Source: an uncultured Rhodospirillales bacterium (lineage in GTDB: Bacteria > Pseudomonadota > Alphaproteobacteria > Azospirillales > Azospirillaceae). From it: a DNA stretch of 64,000 nt. Both the position numbers and the translations under genes were made by a program. Under the pieces are notes generated by a model. The model was given only the letters and a program-made list of their open reading frames with translations, did not search any database and had not been told where the DNA came from. Shown piece by piece: positions 27,438-36,427 of the stretch (positions are counted from its first letter, which is position 1; every line of letters begins with the position of its first letter). Where the stretch lies: assembly GCA_903927615.1 (NCBI GenBank), contig CAIYNU010000077.1, positions 1-64,000 of the forward strand, given 5' to 3'.

Positions 27438-28894
27438 CTGACGCCCCCCCCATCATCGTCTGGTTTCGCCGCGACCTCAGACTGTCCGACCATCCTGCCC
27501 TGTCGGCCGCGGTCCAGAGCGGGCGGCCCCTGATCCCGGTGGTGATCCTGGATTCCGGGAATAGCGACCCCTGGCCGCCCGGCGCCGCCGGGCGCTGGTG
27601 GTGGCACCACAGTCTGGCGGCGCTCGCCCGCTCGCTGGCGACGTGGGGGGCCCCGCTGCTGCTGCGACGGGGTCCCGAAGCCGCTGTGCTGACCGAACTC
27701 GCGACTGTCACCGGTGCGCGGGCGGTGTTCTGTAATCAGGTGGTTGAACCCTGGCGACAGGCCCATGACCACACGATTTCGGAACACCTCGCGCAAGGTG
27801 GCGTCGGCATGGCCTTCTTCTCCGGATCGGTGCTGTTCGATCCGGACCTGATGATTGCCGGTCGCGGGCGTCCCTGGACGGTCTTTGGCCCCTTTTGGCG
27901 GCGCTGCCTGGCCTTACCCGCGCCGAACCGGCCGCTGCCGGTACCGCCGGCCCCCGCCGCGACGTTACATCTGGCATCCGACACACTGGACAGTTGGCGG
28001 CTGGTCCCGGACCGGCCGGAGGGTTGGGACAGTCTCGCCGCCACCTGGACTCCGGGAGAGGCCGACGCTCAAGGGCGGCTGACCGCCTTTCTGGACGACC
28101 ACGCCGACGACTATGAACACGGCCGGGACCGCGTCGACCGGCCAGGCACCGCGCAACTCTCGCCTTGCTTGCATTGGGGCGAACTCAGTGTCCGGCAGGT
28201 CTGGCATGCGGTCTCCGCCTCTCTCGACCATCGACCGGAGAGCGGACCGGGCGACGCCTCGCGCCGGGCTTTCCTGCGCCAACTGGGCTGGCGGGAATTC
28301 TCCACACACCTGCTTCACCATTTCCCGGACCTGCCGACCCGGCCCTTCCACGCCCGGTTCGAAGCCTTCCCCACCCGCCGCGACGCCGAGGACCTGGCCG
28401 CCTGGCAGCACGGCCGGACCGGCTATCCGCTGGTTGATGCAGCCATGCGCCAGATGCGGACAACCGGTTGGATGCACAATCGCTTGCGGATGGTCGCGGC
28501 GTCTTTTCTGGTCAAGCACCTGCTCCTGCCCTGGCAGGACGGCGCCGCCTGGTTCTGGGACGGGCTGGTGGACGCCGATCTGGCCAACAATAGCGCCGGT
28601 TGGCAATGGATTGCCGGCTGCGGTACCGATGCCGCGCCCTTCTTCCGCATTTTCAATCCGGTCCTTCAGGGTCGCCGCTTCGACCCCGACGGCGCGCTGG
28701 TCCGCCAATACATCCCTGAATTGGCAGAGGTTGCCACTCCGCAGATTCACGAGCCGTGGCGGGCCGCGGGCAGCGCAGCCCATGCCGCCCGTAGGGGCTA
28801 TCCGCCGCCCCTGGTCGATCACCGGCTGGCTCGGGAGCGGGCACTGGCCGCCTTCCGCAGCCTGCGCCCTGAAGCAGAAGCGGGGAACATTTGA
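27434..28894 (+). CDS. phrB: deoxyribodipyrimidine photolyase, class I type
   Basis: This 486-residue flavoprotein repairs UV-induced pyrimidine dimers using light. It starts IIVWFRRDLRLSDHPAL (antenna-binding domain). The FAD-binding half shows LGWREFSTHLLHHFP, TGYPLVDAAMRQMRTTGWMHNRLRM and DADLANNSAGWQWIAGCGTD followed by FRIFNP. The tryptophans expected for the electron-transfer chain and the Asn of LANNSAGWQW, expected in true photolyases, are present. It overlaps the upstream membrane gene by four bases. A promoter for mlaA overlaps its stop codon. Confidence 0.95.
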   Translation: MTDAPPIIVWFRRDLRLSDHPALSAAVQSGRPLIPVVILDSGNSDPWPPGAAGRWWWHHSLAALARSLATWGAPLLLRRGPEAAVLTELATVTGARAVFCNQVVEPWRQAHDHTISEHLAQGGVGMAFFSGSVLFDPDLMIAGRGRPWTVFGPFWRRCLALPAPNRPLPVPPAPAATLHLASDTLDSWRLVPDRPEGWDSLAATWTPGEADAQGRLTAFLDDHADDYEHGRDRVDRPGTAQLSPCLHWGELSVRQVWHAVSASLDHRPESGPGDASRRAFLRQLGWREFSTHLLHHFPDLPTRPFHARFEAFPTRRDAEDLAAWQHGRTGYPLVDAAMRQMRTTGWMHNRLRMVAASFLVKHLLLPWQDGAAWFWDGLVDADLANNSAGWQWIAGCGTDAAPFFRIFNPVLQGRRFDPDGALVRQYIPELAEVATPQIHEPWRAAGSAAHAARRGYPPPLVDHRLARERALAAFRSLRPEAEAGNI

Positions 28895-28919
28895 CAGACT
28901 CAAGAACCGGGTCTAAGAT
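28891..28919 (+). promoter_or_regulatory. sigma-70-type promoter upstream of mlaA
   Basis: TTGACA (28891-28896) and TAAGAT (28914-28919) are separated by exactly 17 bases. The -35 hexamer overlaps the last sense codon and stop of the photolyase gene. Transcription from here would give a leader of about 85 bases before the chosen mlaA start. Confidence 0.6.
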
Positions 28920-29010
28920 CGTTGATCATCTCGCACCATCAAGTTCCGACTTCATCCCCGTGCGCGATGGTCTTTCGAGAGGTTTTTCTTGGGTGTGGAC
29001 CCCGGTGGTC

Positions 29011-29862
29011 ATGCTGCGTTGCAATAAAAATGTGTCTTCAATTGGCTTGGCCTTGGGATTGTCACTTTGTCCGATTGCGGCCAAAGCTGATGGTGATGCG
29101 CTGGAGCAATTCAACCGATCCATGCACGAATTCAACCAAAAGTACTACACCTCATCCGAGGATGGCGCCAATCAGTTTTTTGTCGACACGGTGCCCGAGG
29201 CGGTGCGGCGCGGGGTCAATAACTTCTTCGCAAACCTTGGCGAACCGGTGATTGCGGTCAGCAGCTTGGCCGAAGGCGACGTCGGCAATGCCGAGGTCGC
29301 CACCCGGCGGTTTTTTTACAACCTCGTCTGGGGGTATGGCGGCTTCTACGATCAGGCCAGCGCGGCCGGGGTCAACCCCAAGCATCACGAGATGGGGGAA
29401 ATCACCTGCTCCTACGGCCTGCCCGACGGCCCGTTCCTGGAACTGCCGTTCTACGGACCGGCGACGGTTGGCGATCTGGTGGGCTCGACCTTGCCGCTGG
29501 TGGCCGGCTATGTCGTCCTTGGCGAGGCCTTCTTTTTCTATCGCGCCAGCAGCCGGGTCGCGTCGTTTATGGACGACAAAAAGGACGACGATCAGAGCGG
29601 CGGCGATCAAAAGCGTGAGAGCACCAGTAACGACAATAACAGTCGTGATGACGGGAGCCGCGCGGTTAAGGCCGCCGAAGCCGACGCCCCCGCGGTTCCG
29701 GACGCCAGAACCAACGACACCAAAACCGACGACTCCGCCAAGGCCGAACCCGTCAGCTACCAGGAAGCCAAAGACCGTTATCTCGCCGCCCGGATGGCGG
29801 TATGCCGAAACCGCGTCTCCAAAGCCACCGCCCCCACCGACCCGGCGGCGACGGTTCGATAG
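29011..29862 (+). CDS. mlaA: MlaA/VacJ family outer-membrane lipid asymmetry protein
   Basis: This 283-residue protein would act with the MlaFEDB system to remove phospholipids from the outer leaflet. The MlaA core is seen in EQFNRSMHEFNQ, PEAVRRGVNNFFANLGEPV, ATRRFFYNLVWGYGGFYDQAS, and SYGLPDGPFLELPFYGPATVGDLVG. The first 26 residues form a Sec signal ending AKA/DGD; I see no lipobox cysteine at the cleavage point, unlike the E. coli lipoprotein. The last 90 residues are a highly charged, low-complexity Asp/Lys/Ser-rich tail (DDKKDDDQSGGDQK...). No other mla gene is adjacent. ATG 29011 was chosen because it starts the signal peptide; ribosome-binding evidence is weak. Confidence 0.85.
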   Translation: MLRCNKNVSSIGLALGLSLCPIAAKADGDALEQFNRSMHEFNQKYYTSSEDGANQFFVDTVPEAVRRGVNNFFANLGEPVIAVSSLAEGDVGNAEVATRRFFYNLVWGYGGFYDQASAAGVNPKHHEMGEITCSYGLPDGPFLELPFYGPATVGDLVGSTLPLVAGYVVLGEAFFFYRASSRVASFMDDKKDDDQSGGDQKRESTSNDNNSRDDGSRAVKAAEADAPAVPDARTNDTKTDDSAKAEPVSYQEAKDRYLAARMAVCRNRVSKATAPTDPAATVR

Positions 29863-29919
29863 CCCGGACCGAACGCCATTTCAGTATGCTATCCCGACTA
29901 CGATCGAAAAAGGGGCAAG

Positions 29920-30138
29920 ATGCTCGACTGCGCCCGGTTGATGGAGACAATCGAACAGGCCGAGGCGCGCGCGGAAAAGCTACTGACCCGTTGCAACCAA
30001 GATGGTTTTCCGTTTCACCCGCCCTATACCACCGTTGGTCGCCTGACCCGGGAAATTCGAAAGGCCGCGCTGGCCTTCAGCCACCAGGGGCTTTGCCCCT
30101 GGCCGCCGCCAGGGGCTGCCCCATGGGCGCTAGGATAA
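29920..30138 (+). CDS. small hypothetical protein running into a palindromic repeat
   Basis: A 72-residue frame begins with an ATG that has AAGGGG five bases upstream. The first 53 residues look like a real protein (amphipathic helix METIEQAEARAEKLLTRC, then a mixed segment). The last 19 residues are Pro/Gly/Ala-rich and are encoded by a GC-rich palindromic repeat, as if the original 3' end were replaced or truncated. I do not recognise the family. Confidence 0.35.
   Translation: MLDCARLMETIEQAEARAEKLLTRCNQDGFPFHPPYTTVGRLTREIRKAALAFSHQGLCPWPPPGAAPWALG
30084..30122. repeat. GC-rich palindromic intergenic element
   Basis: CCAGGGGC and GCCCCTGG form a perfect 8-bp stem with loop TTT (30084-30102). 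A second GGGGC...GCCCC unit follows directly. Elements of this look are common between genes in GC-rich alphaproteobacteria. Confidence 0.5.
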
Positions 30139-30146
30139 GGCCCGGT

Positions 30147-30181
30147 CCTGGGAAGGCGGGCAGGATGCCCGCGCTCCCAAG
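30147..30181. repeat. palindromic element, possible terminator
   Basis: An imperfect inverted repeat with core GCGGGCA-GGA-TGCCCGC and outer arms CCTGGGA/TCCCAAG lies four bases past the end of the minus-strand oxidoreductase gene. It could terminate that transcript or be a dispersed repeat. Confidence 0.5.
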
Positions 30182-30184
30182 AAG

Positions 30185-33100
30185 TTACAACGCCGCGCGC
30201 TTGACCGATGGATTGGCCGCGCAATGGTCGATCCATTGGGCGGTCAGCTTTTCCTGAACCGCGTTCTGCCCCAGCCGTTCCCGCAGGCTTCCGAAGTCCA
30301 CCACATCCAGGGGCTGATCCTGATTGTAGCAGGTAAACACCACCGTTTCCTCACCGCTGATCGGATCCTTGTGCAGTTGCAGACATTGGGCGCAGATTTC
30401 CTTCATCATGCACTGCATTGGCGAGTTAATCGAGCCAATCGCCTCATGATCCGGATTAAGATAGGGTTTCAACACCCCATGCCGGGCCGTCCCCACCGCA
30501 TGCATCATCCGATCCGAACCGATGGCGATGATCCGGTTGACATCACTCATGGGGATGACCGGATCACCCAGTTGACCGGCGGCGTAAGCATGCAGCGCCT
30601 CGACGATGTTGCCGACGAACCCCAGATCGCCCGGCCGGCTGGGCGTGAATCCCGGGGCCTCGTCACAGCACCAGACCACCAGATCGGCCGCCGCCTCGAT
30701 TTGTGAAACCTTATAACGGTCGCTCTGCTTCTTGTAGCCGGCAAAGTAAACCACCCGGCAACCCTTGGCCCGCATGGCCTGGCCGATGGAAAACAGCACC
30801 GCGTTGCCCAGACCGCCGCCCACCAGGCACACGGTTTCTCCTTCGGGAATCTCGGTGGGCGTGCCGGTGGGGCCCATCAACACCACCGGTTCACCGGCCT
30901 TCAGCAACGTACACAGGCTGGACGAACCGCCCATCTCCAGCACGATGGTCGACAGCAACCCCTTGCCCTTATCCACCCAGGCACCGGTCAGGGCCAAACC
31001 TTCCATGGCCAGGGTGGTCACGGCTTGGCCGTTGGTGGCCACCCGCGGCGCCAGGGATTCAAAATTCTGCAACCGATAGAACTGGCCGGGCTGGAAGTTG
31101 GCCGCAGCCCGCGGCGCCCGCACCACCACCTCGACGATGTTCGGAGCAAGCCGATGAACCTCATGAACCACCGGGCGCAGTTGGCGGTTGAGGGTGGCCA
31201 TCAAATCGCCGGGAGTAATGGGCGTCGGCTCCCGCCGTGCCAACAGCCGGCACAACACCGGGAACCCCTTGCGCGCGCCCGCCATGGCACGGACGACATT
31301 GCCGGCGAACGACGGATGCAAGTCGCCAAAAAAAGACACCCCGCGACCGTCGGACAACTGGGTGGTCAGCACGGCCACCTTGGCGGGCTTGGGCAACGGT
31401 TCGGGGTGAACCGGATTGCCGTCCTCGTCCAACGCCCGATAATATTTGCCGTCCAGGGTGAGGAAGCCGGGCGTTTCCCGGGCCAGCACCGTATTCGGCT
31501 GGGTCCCGGCCGCCACCAGAATGGTTTTAGCCGGCAGCACCACCTCATGGCCATCGGCGCCTTTGACCCGCAACGCTTCGGCATGACCGAAACCATCGAC
31601 CGCCACCGCCACCGGCGTGACCTGCTCGACGAAGCGGATGCCCTCTTCCATGGCCAGGGCCACCTCCTCATGATTGAGGGTGTAGCTGGGGGCATCGACC
31701 AACCGCCGACGGTAGGCGACGGTGGCGCCGCCCCAGTCATCAAGCAACTGCTGGATGCGGGGCGGTCGTCCTTGGGCGGCAGCGGCCAGCCGCTCGGCGC
31801 GCAGCGCCTGGGCGTGGGCCAGAAACTCGTCGGCAGTGGTCCGTTCCTCGTCGCGCCAGCTCGCCCGCACCGCGTCGGCCCCCCGCGACGCGACCAGCGT
31901 CTCGTAACGATGAAGAAACTTCTCCACCTGCACCGGATAGTACGCCAAGGACTCGGTTGCGGTATCGATGGCCGTCAGGCCGCCGCCGATCACCACCACC
32001 GGCAACCGCACTTGCAGGTTAGCCAGGGAATCGGTCTTGGCCGCGCCGGTCAATTGGAGCGCCATCAGAAAATCCGAGGCCTGGCGAACACCCCGGGCAA
32101 GGCCATTGCCCATGGGAATGACGGTTGGGCGACCGGCCCCGGCACACAACGCAATATGATCGAAGCCTGCCGCAAAGGCGTCATCAATGGTCAGAGTACC
32201 ACCGAATCTGACGCCACCCAGAATACACATCGTGATGCGCCGCTCCAGCAACAAGCGAATAATCTTAAGAAAATTCTTGTTCCAACGCACGGTGATGCCG
32301 TACTCGGCAACCCCGCCGAAGCCGGCCATCACCCGTTCGTCGAGCCGGTCGTAAAGGTCATCCACGCGCCGGATCGGCCGGAACTGCACCCGGTCGCCCG
32401 AAGGCAGCACGCCGGACAAATCGGCCGGTAAGGGCTCGATCTTGAGGCCATCGATGCCGATCACCGCATGGCCTTCGTTCAGCAGATAATGGGACAGGGT
32501 GTAGCCCGCCGGCCCCAGCCCCACCACCAGAACCTTGTAACCCGAGTGCGGCTTGGGCAGCGGCCGGCGCAGATTAAGCGGGTTCCAGCGGCTCAGCAGC
32601 CCATAGATTTCGAAACCCCAGGGCAAGTCCAGCACGTTCTTCAGATTGCGGGTCTCGGCCTGGGGAATATCCACCGGTTCTTGCTTCTGATAGATGCAGG
32701 CCTTCATGCAGTCGTTGCAAATGCGGTGGCCAGTGCCCGCGATCATCGGATTATCGACCATCGCGATGGCCAAGGCCGCCACCGGCTGGCCTCGCACCAT
32801 CGCGGTGTGCATCTCGGAAATCTTTTCCTCCAGCGGGCAACCGGTCAGCGGCACGCCGAACGGGCTCTTCTGGTAGGTACCACTCTTGCGGTCACGCAAC
32901 CCTTTAGAGCAACTGTCTTTGCCCTGGTTGTGGCACCAGATGCAGTAATTGGCCTCGTCCAGCGCCCCCGCGAGATCGCATCCGAGGTCGGTCAGGTCAA
33001 AGCCCTCGCGCAACCGACGATCATGCTCGGGCAGGCGCAGCATGCTGACACCGTCAATGACCACGGTCTCGACCGGCACCAGTCGGTGGGGCTCAATCCG

Positions 33101-33670
33101 CGACGGCACCTGGAACAGGATGCCGTGGCCGTGGCGGTCCCGCCCCGCCGGGGCGTAGAGCGCCCAGGCAGCGTACCGTTCGGCCAGCGCCAGCGCCTCG
33201 CCATGGGCCGCCGGTTCCTCCGCCCAGGTCATCACCTGGCGGGCGAAGGCGGCTTCGTCGAACCCGACGCCCAACCGGTCCGCCACCTCCGCGGTGAGCG
33301 CGGCACCGTCAAAGGCCGCCGCCTGTTCGGGCTTGAACGCCTTGGCGGCACGCCGCTGCACAAACAGGCGCTTGCAGGTATAGAGCGAGGCCAGCGCGCC
33401 GTGGCCCGCGGCAAGCGCCCCCAGTTCCGTCCGGATGTCGAATAAAGCGGCAATCACCTCTTCCAGATGGGGCGCGAGATCGATCAGCAATTCGCTTTCG
33501 GCCTTGGCCTCCAGGCCATCGGGCGCCGCCCGGGCTGCCAGCAACCGGTTGGCCAGGGGCTGATCGGCGGCGGCGAGTTGCTCCAGGAAGGCCCGGTCTA
33601 GCCGGGCCAGACCAACATGATCGTACAGATCGTTGAATTCGAGGCCAAAACCAAGAGTGAGTTCGCTCAT
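30185..33670 (-). CDS. fused NfnB/GltD-like plus NfnA/PyrK-like FAD-iron-sulfur oxidoreductase
   Basis: This 1161-residue soluble protein has three parts. Residues of about 1-230 form an N-terminal region I do not recognise. The middle (about 240-840) resembles the GltD/NfnB family: iron-sulfur cysteines in NYCIWCHNQGKDSC and GHRICNDCMKACIY, an FAD fold VLVVGLGPAGYTLSHYLL, and an NAD(P) fold VVVIGGGLTAIDTATE. The C-terminal part (about 880-1150) is ferredoxin-reductase/PyrK-like: PGQFYRLQNF, then VCLVGGGLGNAVLFSIG, and a final cysteine group CMMKEICAQC...C of the 2Fe-2S type. In NfnAB these parts are separate subunits that couple NADPH, NADH and ferredoxin, so a transhydrogenase or electron-bifurcating role is possible but unproven. 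ATG 33670 is chosen because homologous-looking sequence starts there. Confidence 0.82.
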   Translation of the reverse strand: MSELTLGFGLEFNDLYDHVGLARLDRAFLEQLAAADQPLANRLLAARAAPDGLEAKAESELLIDLAPHLEEVIAALFDIRTELGALAAGHGALASLYTCKRLFVQRRAAKAFKPEQAAAFDGAALTAEVADRLGVGFDEAAFARQVMTWAEEPAAHGEALALAERYAAWALYAPAGRDRHGHGILFQVPSRIEPHRLVPVETVVIDGVSMLRLPEHDRRLREGFDLTDLGCDLAGALDEANYCIWCHNQGKDSCSKGLRDRKSGTYQKSPFGVPLTGCPLEEKISEMHTAMVRGQPVAALAIAMVDNPMIAGTGHRICNDCMKACIYQKQEPVDIPQAETRNLKNVLDLPWGFEIYGLLSRWNPLNLRRPLPKPHSGYKVLVVGLGPAGYTLSHYLLNEGHAVIGIDGLKIEPLPADLSGVLPSGDRVQFRPIRRVDDLYDRLDERVMAGFGGVAEYGITVRWNKNFLKIIRLLLERRITMCILGGVRFGGTLTIDDAFAAGFDHIALCAGAGRPTVIPMGNGLARGVRQASDFLMALQLTGAAKTDSLANLQVRLPVVVIGGGLTAIDTATESLAYYPVQVEKFLHRYETLVASRGADAVRASWRDEERTTADEFLAHAQALRAERLAAAAQGRPPRIQQLLDDWGGATVAYRRRLVDAPSYTLNHEEVALAMEEGIRFVEQVTPVAVAVDGFGHAEALRVKGADGHEVVLPAKTILVAAGTQPNTVLARETPGFLTLDGKYYRALDEDGNPVHPEPLPKPAKVAVLTTQLSDGRGVSFFGDLHPSFAGNVVRAMAGARKGFPVLCRLLARREPTPITPGDLMATLNRQLRPVVHEVHRLAPNIVEVVVRAPRAAANFQPGQFYRLQNFESLAPRVATNGQAVTTLAMEGLALTGAWVDKGKGLLSTIVLEMGGSSSLCTLLKAGEPVVLMGPTGTPTEIPEGETVCLVGGGLGNAVLFSIGQAMRAKGCRVVYFAGYKKQSDRYKVSQIEAAADLVVWCCDEAPGFTPSRPGDLGFVGNIVEALHAYAAGQLGDPVIPMSDVNRIIAIGSDRMMHAVGTARHGVLKPYLNPDHEAIGSINSPMQCMMKEICAQCLQLHKDPISGEETVVFTCYNQDQPLDVVDFGSLRERLGQNAVQEKLTAQWIDHCAANPSVKRAAL

Positions 33671-33794
33671 CGCCAAATCCAGGGTGTTGGTGGCGGCAGG
33701 TCGCTGTGGGCAGACTCCGCCGACCGGGACATAAGTCAGTCTCGCGACCGTTCTATTAACATGTTCTGTCGGCGCTGCCAGCAGGGATCCACAC

Positions 33795-34424
33795 TCAGGC
33801 GGCCTCGGCGTCGACAGCCGGTGGAACCGGACGACCCTCGTGACCCACCAGGCCAGCCCGATGGAGCGCATCGACGGCATCGGCGAAGAAGGCCACAGTC
33901 GATGCCCGGTGAGCCCCTTCCAACCAATTCTGTTCGAGACAGGCGAGAATCGCCGGTTGACCCAGTTCCGCTTCCCACAAAATGCCGAGCAGGGAGGTCA
34001 GAACCTCTTCGGTCTCGCGTTGCTCCTCCGAAACGCAAAAAGCGGCGTTTGCCGCCTCTTTCAACCCGGTTTCCGGTCCCGCGCCCAAGCCGAAATCGGG
34101 TAACGGCCGACGCTCGGGCGCGCACAGCAGCCAATGGGCAACCTCGTGAACGATGACCGAGGCTTCGCTGCGGGTCCGGATGCAACGGCCGTCCCAACTG
34201 AACGCCACAGCCGGTTCCTGGTCGAGTGTGGCGACGCCGAAGGAATGCGCCAAAGCAACGGCATCGGCGCGTTGGGCTGGCGTGTCGACGGTCCCGGGCG
34301 TTACCGGCCAGGTGGCGGCAATCCGAGCAAAGGCCGCCGCCGCCCGTGGCCGATCGGCAAGGCGATCGGCGAAGTGCGTCAGCACGGCGTCCAGCCGGTC
34401 GGTTGAAATCGGCGTCAGAATCAT
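33795..34424 (-). CDS. HEVAHW-motif putative metalloprotein, EpmC-like
   Basis: This 209-residue soluble protein has a metal-binding type motif VIVHEVAHWLL near residue 92, followed by CAPERRPLPDFGLG. From memory this layout (HE.AHW...R...DFG) resembles elongation factor P hydroxylase EpmC/YfcM, which needs iron; a generic HExxH zinc peptidase is an alternative. The C-terminal part (EEVLTSLLGILWEAELGQPA) is alpha-helical. It lies upstream of, and on the same strand as, the large oxidoreductase with a gap of about 120 bases. The ribosome-binding site at ATG 34424 is weak. Confidence 0.55.
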   Translation of the reverse strand: MILTPISTDRLDAVLTHFADRLADRPRAAAAFARIAATWPVTPGTVDTPAQRADAVALAHSFGVATLDQEPAVAFSWDGRCIRTRSEASVIVHEVAHWLLCAPERRPLPDFGLGAGPETGLKEAANAAFCVSEEQRETEEVLTSLLGILWEAELGQPAILACLEQNWLEGAHRASTVAFFADAVDALHRAGLVGHEGRPVPPAVDAEAA

Positions 34425-35032
34425 GATGGGGCGGACTCCCAGGAGGAAAAGCGACAGGTCACGGCGATAAGACGGGGCGGCTTCCGTTTCCGGGCCTGTC
34501 GTTAGCGCGCCGGCCGCGGGTATGCAATCCTCGATGCCGATGGTTAAGAAACCATGACGACGCCCAGTCAAGACTGGACATCACCCGGTCCGGCGGGGTC
34601 TTGGTGGTCAATCCGGCGACCGATCCACCGATAGCGCCACGGTCTGGCGAACGATGACGGCCTGCAAAATCGGAACCATTGCAACAGAGCGGCTGATTCG
34701 CCAGCCTGATCGGCTCATGCGGCGACCCAGGGTCCGAAAAGCCGACAAGAACCCACAGTAATAATGAGATGTACGGCGTCGGCAGCCCGTCGCGTTCCAC
34801 CATATCCAACCACACCTACTCCAGCTGGCACTATAGATCACGATAATTCCAATACACCCCTGTGCAGGTTGCCAGGTACCGTCGAAATGACACAAAAAAG
34901 CCTGAATGTGAGACCTTAAGCGTTATGTTCGCGTACAACAGAATGCCATGATGCTGGTCGATGATACCGGTATCGTAATGTCTTTCAAGTTGTAACGGAC
35001 ACCGCGATAATGTCCCGACAAAGGTTAAGATC
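34425..35032. other. long intergenic region upstream of the porin gene
   Basis: I see no supported gene in these 608 bases; frames on the minus strand have poor composition and no ribosome-binding site. Towards the porin the sequence becomes more AT-rich, and a GATAAT at 35006-35011 could be a -10 element with a weak TTTCAA -35 (34983-34988). AAGG nine bases before the porin ATG is its likely ribosome-binding site. Confidence 0.4.
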
Positions 35033-36427
35033 ATGAAAAAAAGGTTAATGCTCAGTTGCGCCGCGGGGGCACTGATTGCTTCAAGCGGAAATGCTTTTGC
35101 CGACACACCAGGAAAATTTAACATCATCCTCCACGGTGACGCTTGGTTTACCGCTGGTTTTGTCGATCAGAACAGTTTTAGTGATCCGTTCGCGCCGGGT
35201 GGGCTCAGCGGCGGTGCCGTTCAATCGCAAAAGCATGTGGCCTTTGCCGATCGCTTTCATATGACGGTGATGGCCGACGCCAACGCCGACAACGGTATCG
35301 AGTACGGCGCCCTGCTCAGCCTGCGGGCGGCCTACGGCGGTTCCCCGAATCCGGTGGATGGCAATTTCACCAACAAGGGCGGCCTGGTCGATAGCGATCA
35401 GGCTTACGTCTTCGTCAACAGCAATATCGGCGAATTTCAAGGGGGTGTCGTCCCAGGCGTCAACAATGCCATGCACACCGGAGCGCCCAACAATTTCGGG
35501 ACCGGGGGTGTCGACGGCGATTGGAACATGACGCCCGGTCCGTCGTGGATCATGAACCAGGGAACCTTCCTGGAACCGTACTTCGGCGGCGGCTTCACCA
35601 CCGTGACCTACAATCAATACGGCCAAAAGCTGAACTACTTCACGCCTCGCATCTTCCAGCAGGATGGCGACCACCACACCGGTCTCGGCGCCATGTTCAG
35701 CTATGGGCCGAATAACAGCGAATTCAGCACCGGTGTCAATCGCGCCACGGTTTCTCGCCTGTCGGCCGCTGAAGGTCCCTATATTCAGAACTGTGGCACA
35801 AGCTCGGCGATCCTGACCTGCGATTATCAGAATGTCTGGGAAACCGGCTTGCGTTATGATGGTGCCTTCTCGGATGTTTCGGTAACCTCCAACTTTGGCG
35901 TCATCGGTGCGACCACCCGACCGACCACGGGCGGGGCCGGCGGTCCGACCAACTATAACGACCTCTTGGCCTATCAGTTCGGGTTGCAACTCGGCTACGG
36001 TCCGTGGCAGGTCGGCGGTGCCTACGCCAATGCCGGGCATTCCGCATACACCAAGAACCCGGTCACCCAAAGCTTGTTCTTCGGATCGGCTTACACCGGC
36101 ACCACCCATCTCGCCGATCAATACACATGGGACATCGGCCTGTCCTATCAGGCTACCGACGCTTTGACCGTTGGCTTCAACTATCAATACGGTCATGATG
36201 CGGGCGATCCGGCCTTCGCCGGTGCGCGCAGTGCCGATCTTTATTCCGTGGGCGCGACTTACGTCCTGGCGCCCGGGTTGACCACGTCGCTGGAATACCT
36301 GAAGAGCGTGACCAACAACCAGTCGGCGGTCACCAGCTTCGCCAAGGCAACGGGCAACACCGCGTCCCTGAACGCCATGAGCGGCAATGCCGACATCGTT
36401 CTGTGGAAGAACAGCGTCTCCTTCTGA
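35033..36427 (+). CDS. outer-membrane porin
   Basis: This 464-residue protein starts with a clear Sec signal (MKKRLMLSCAAGALIASSG, cleavage after NAFA). It continues as alternating amphipathic strands typical of a 16-strand general porin (for example FNIILHGDAWFTAGFV, LSYQATDALTVGFNYQYGH, YSVGATYVLAPGLTTSLEY) and ends in a C-terminal phenylalanine, the BAM recognition signal. Gly/Asn-rich loops lie between strands. It should form a trimeric diffusion pore; selectivity cannot be told. The stop codon falls inside the first copy of an 18-bp tandem repeat. Confidence 0.88.
   Translation: MKKRLMLSCAAGALIASSGNAFADTPGKFNIILHGDAWFTAGFVDQNSFSDPFAPGGLSGGAVQSQKHVAFADRFHMTVMADANADNGIEYGALLSLRAAYGGSPNPVDGNFTNKGGLVDSDQAYVFVNSNIGEFQGGVVPGVNNAMHTGAPNNFGTGGVDGDWNMTPGPSWIMNQGTFLEPYFGGGFTTVTYNQYGQKLNYFTPRIFQQDGDHHTGLGAMFSYGPNNSEFSTGVNRATVSRLSAAEGPYIQNCGTSSAILTCDYQNVWETGLRYDGAFSDVSVTSNFGVIGATTRPTTGGAGGPTNYNDLLAYQFGLQLGYGPWQVGGAYANAGHSAYTKNPVTQSLFFGSAYTGTTHLADQYTWDIGLSYQATDALTVGFNYQYGHDAGDPAFAGARSADLYSVGATYVLAPGLTTSLEYLKSVTNNQSAVTSFAKATGNTASLNAMSGNADIVLWKNSVSF

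Noticed and set aside
34608-35127. Minus-strand frames in the gap upstream of the porin
   Set aside because: Short, with Cys/Trp/Arg-biased composition and no ribosome-binding site; one runs into the porin signal sequence antisense.
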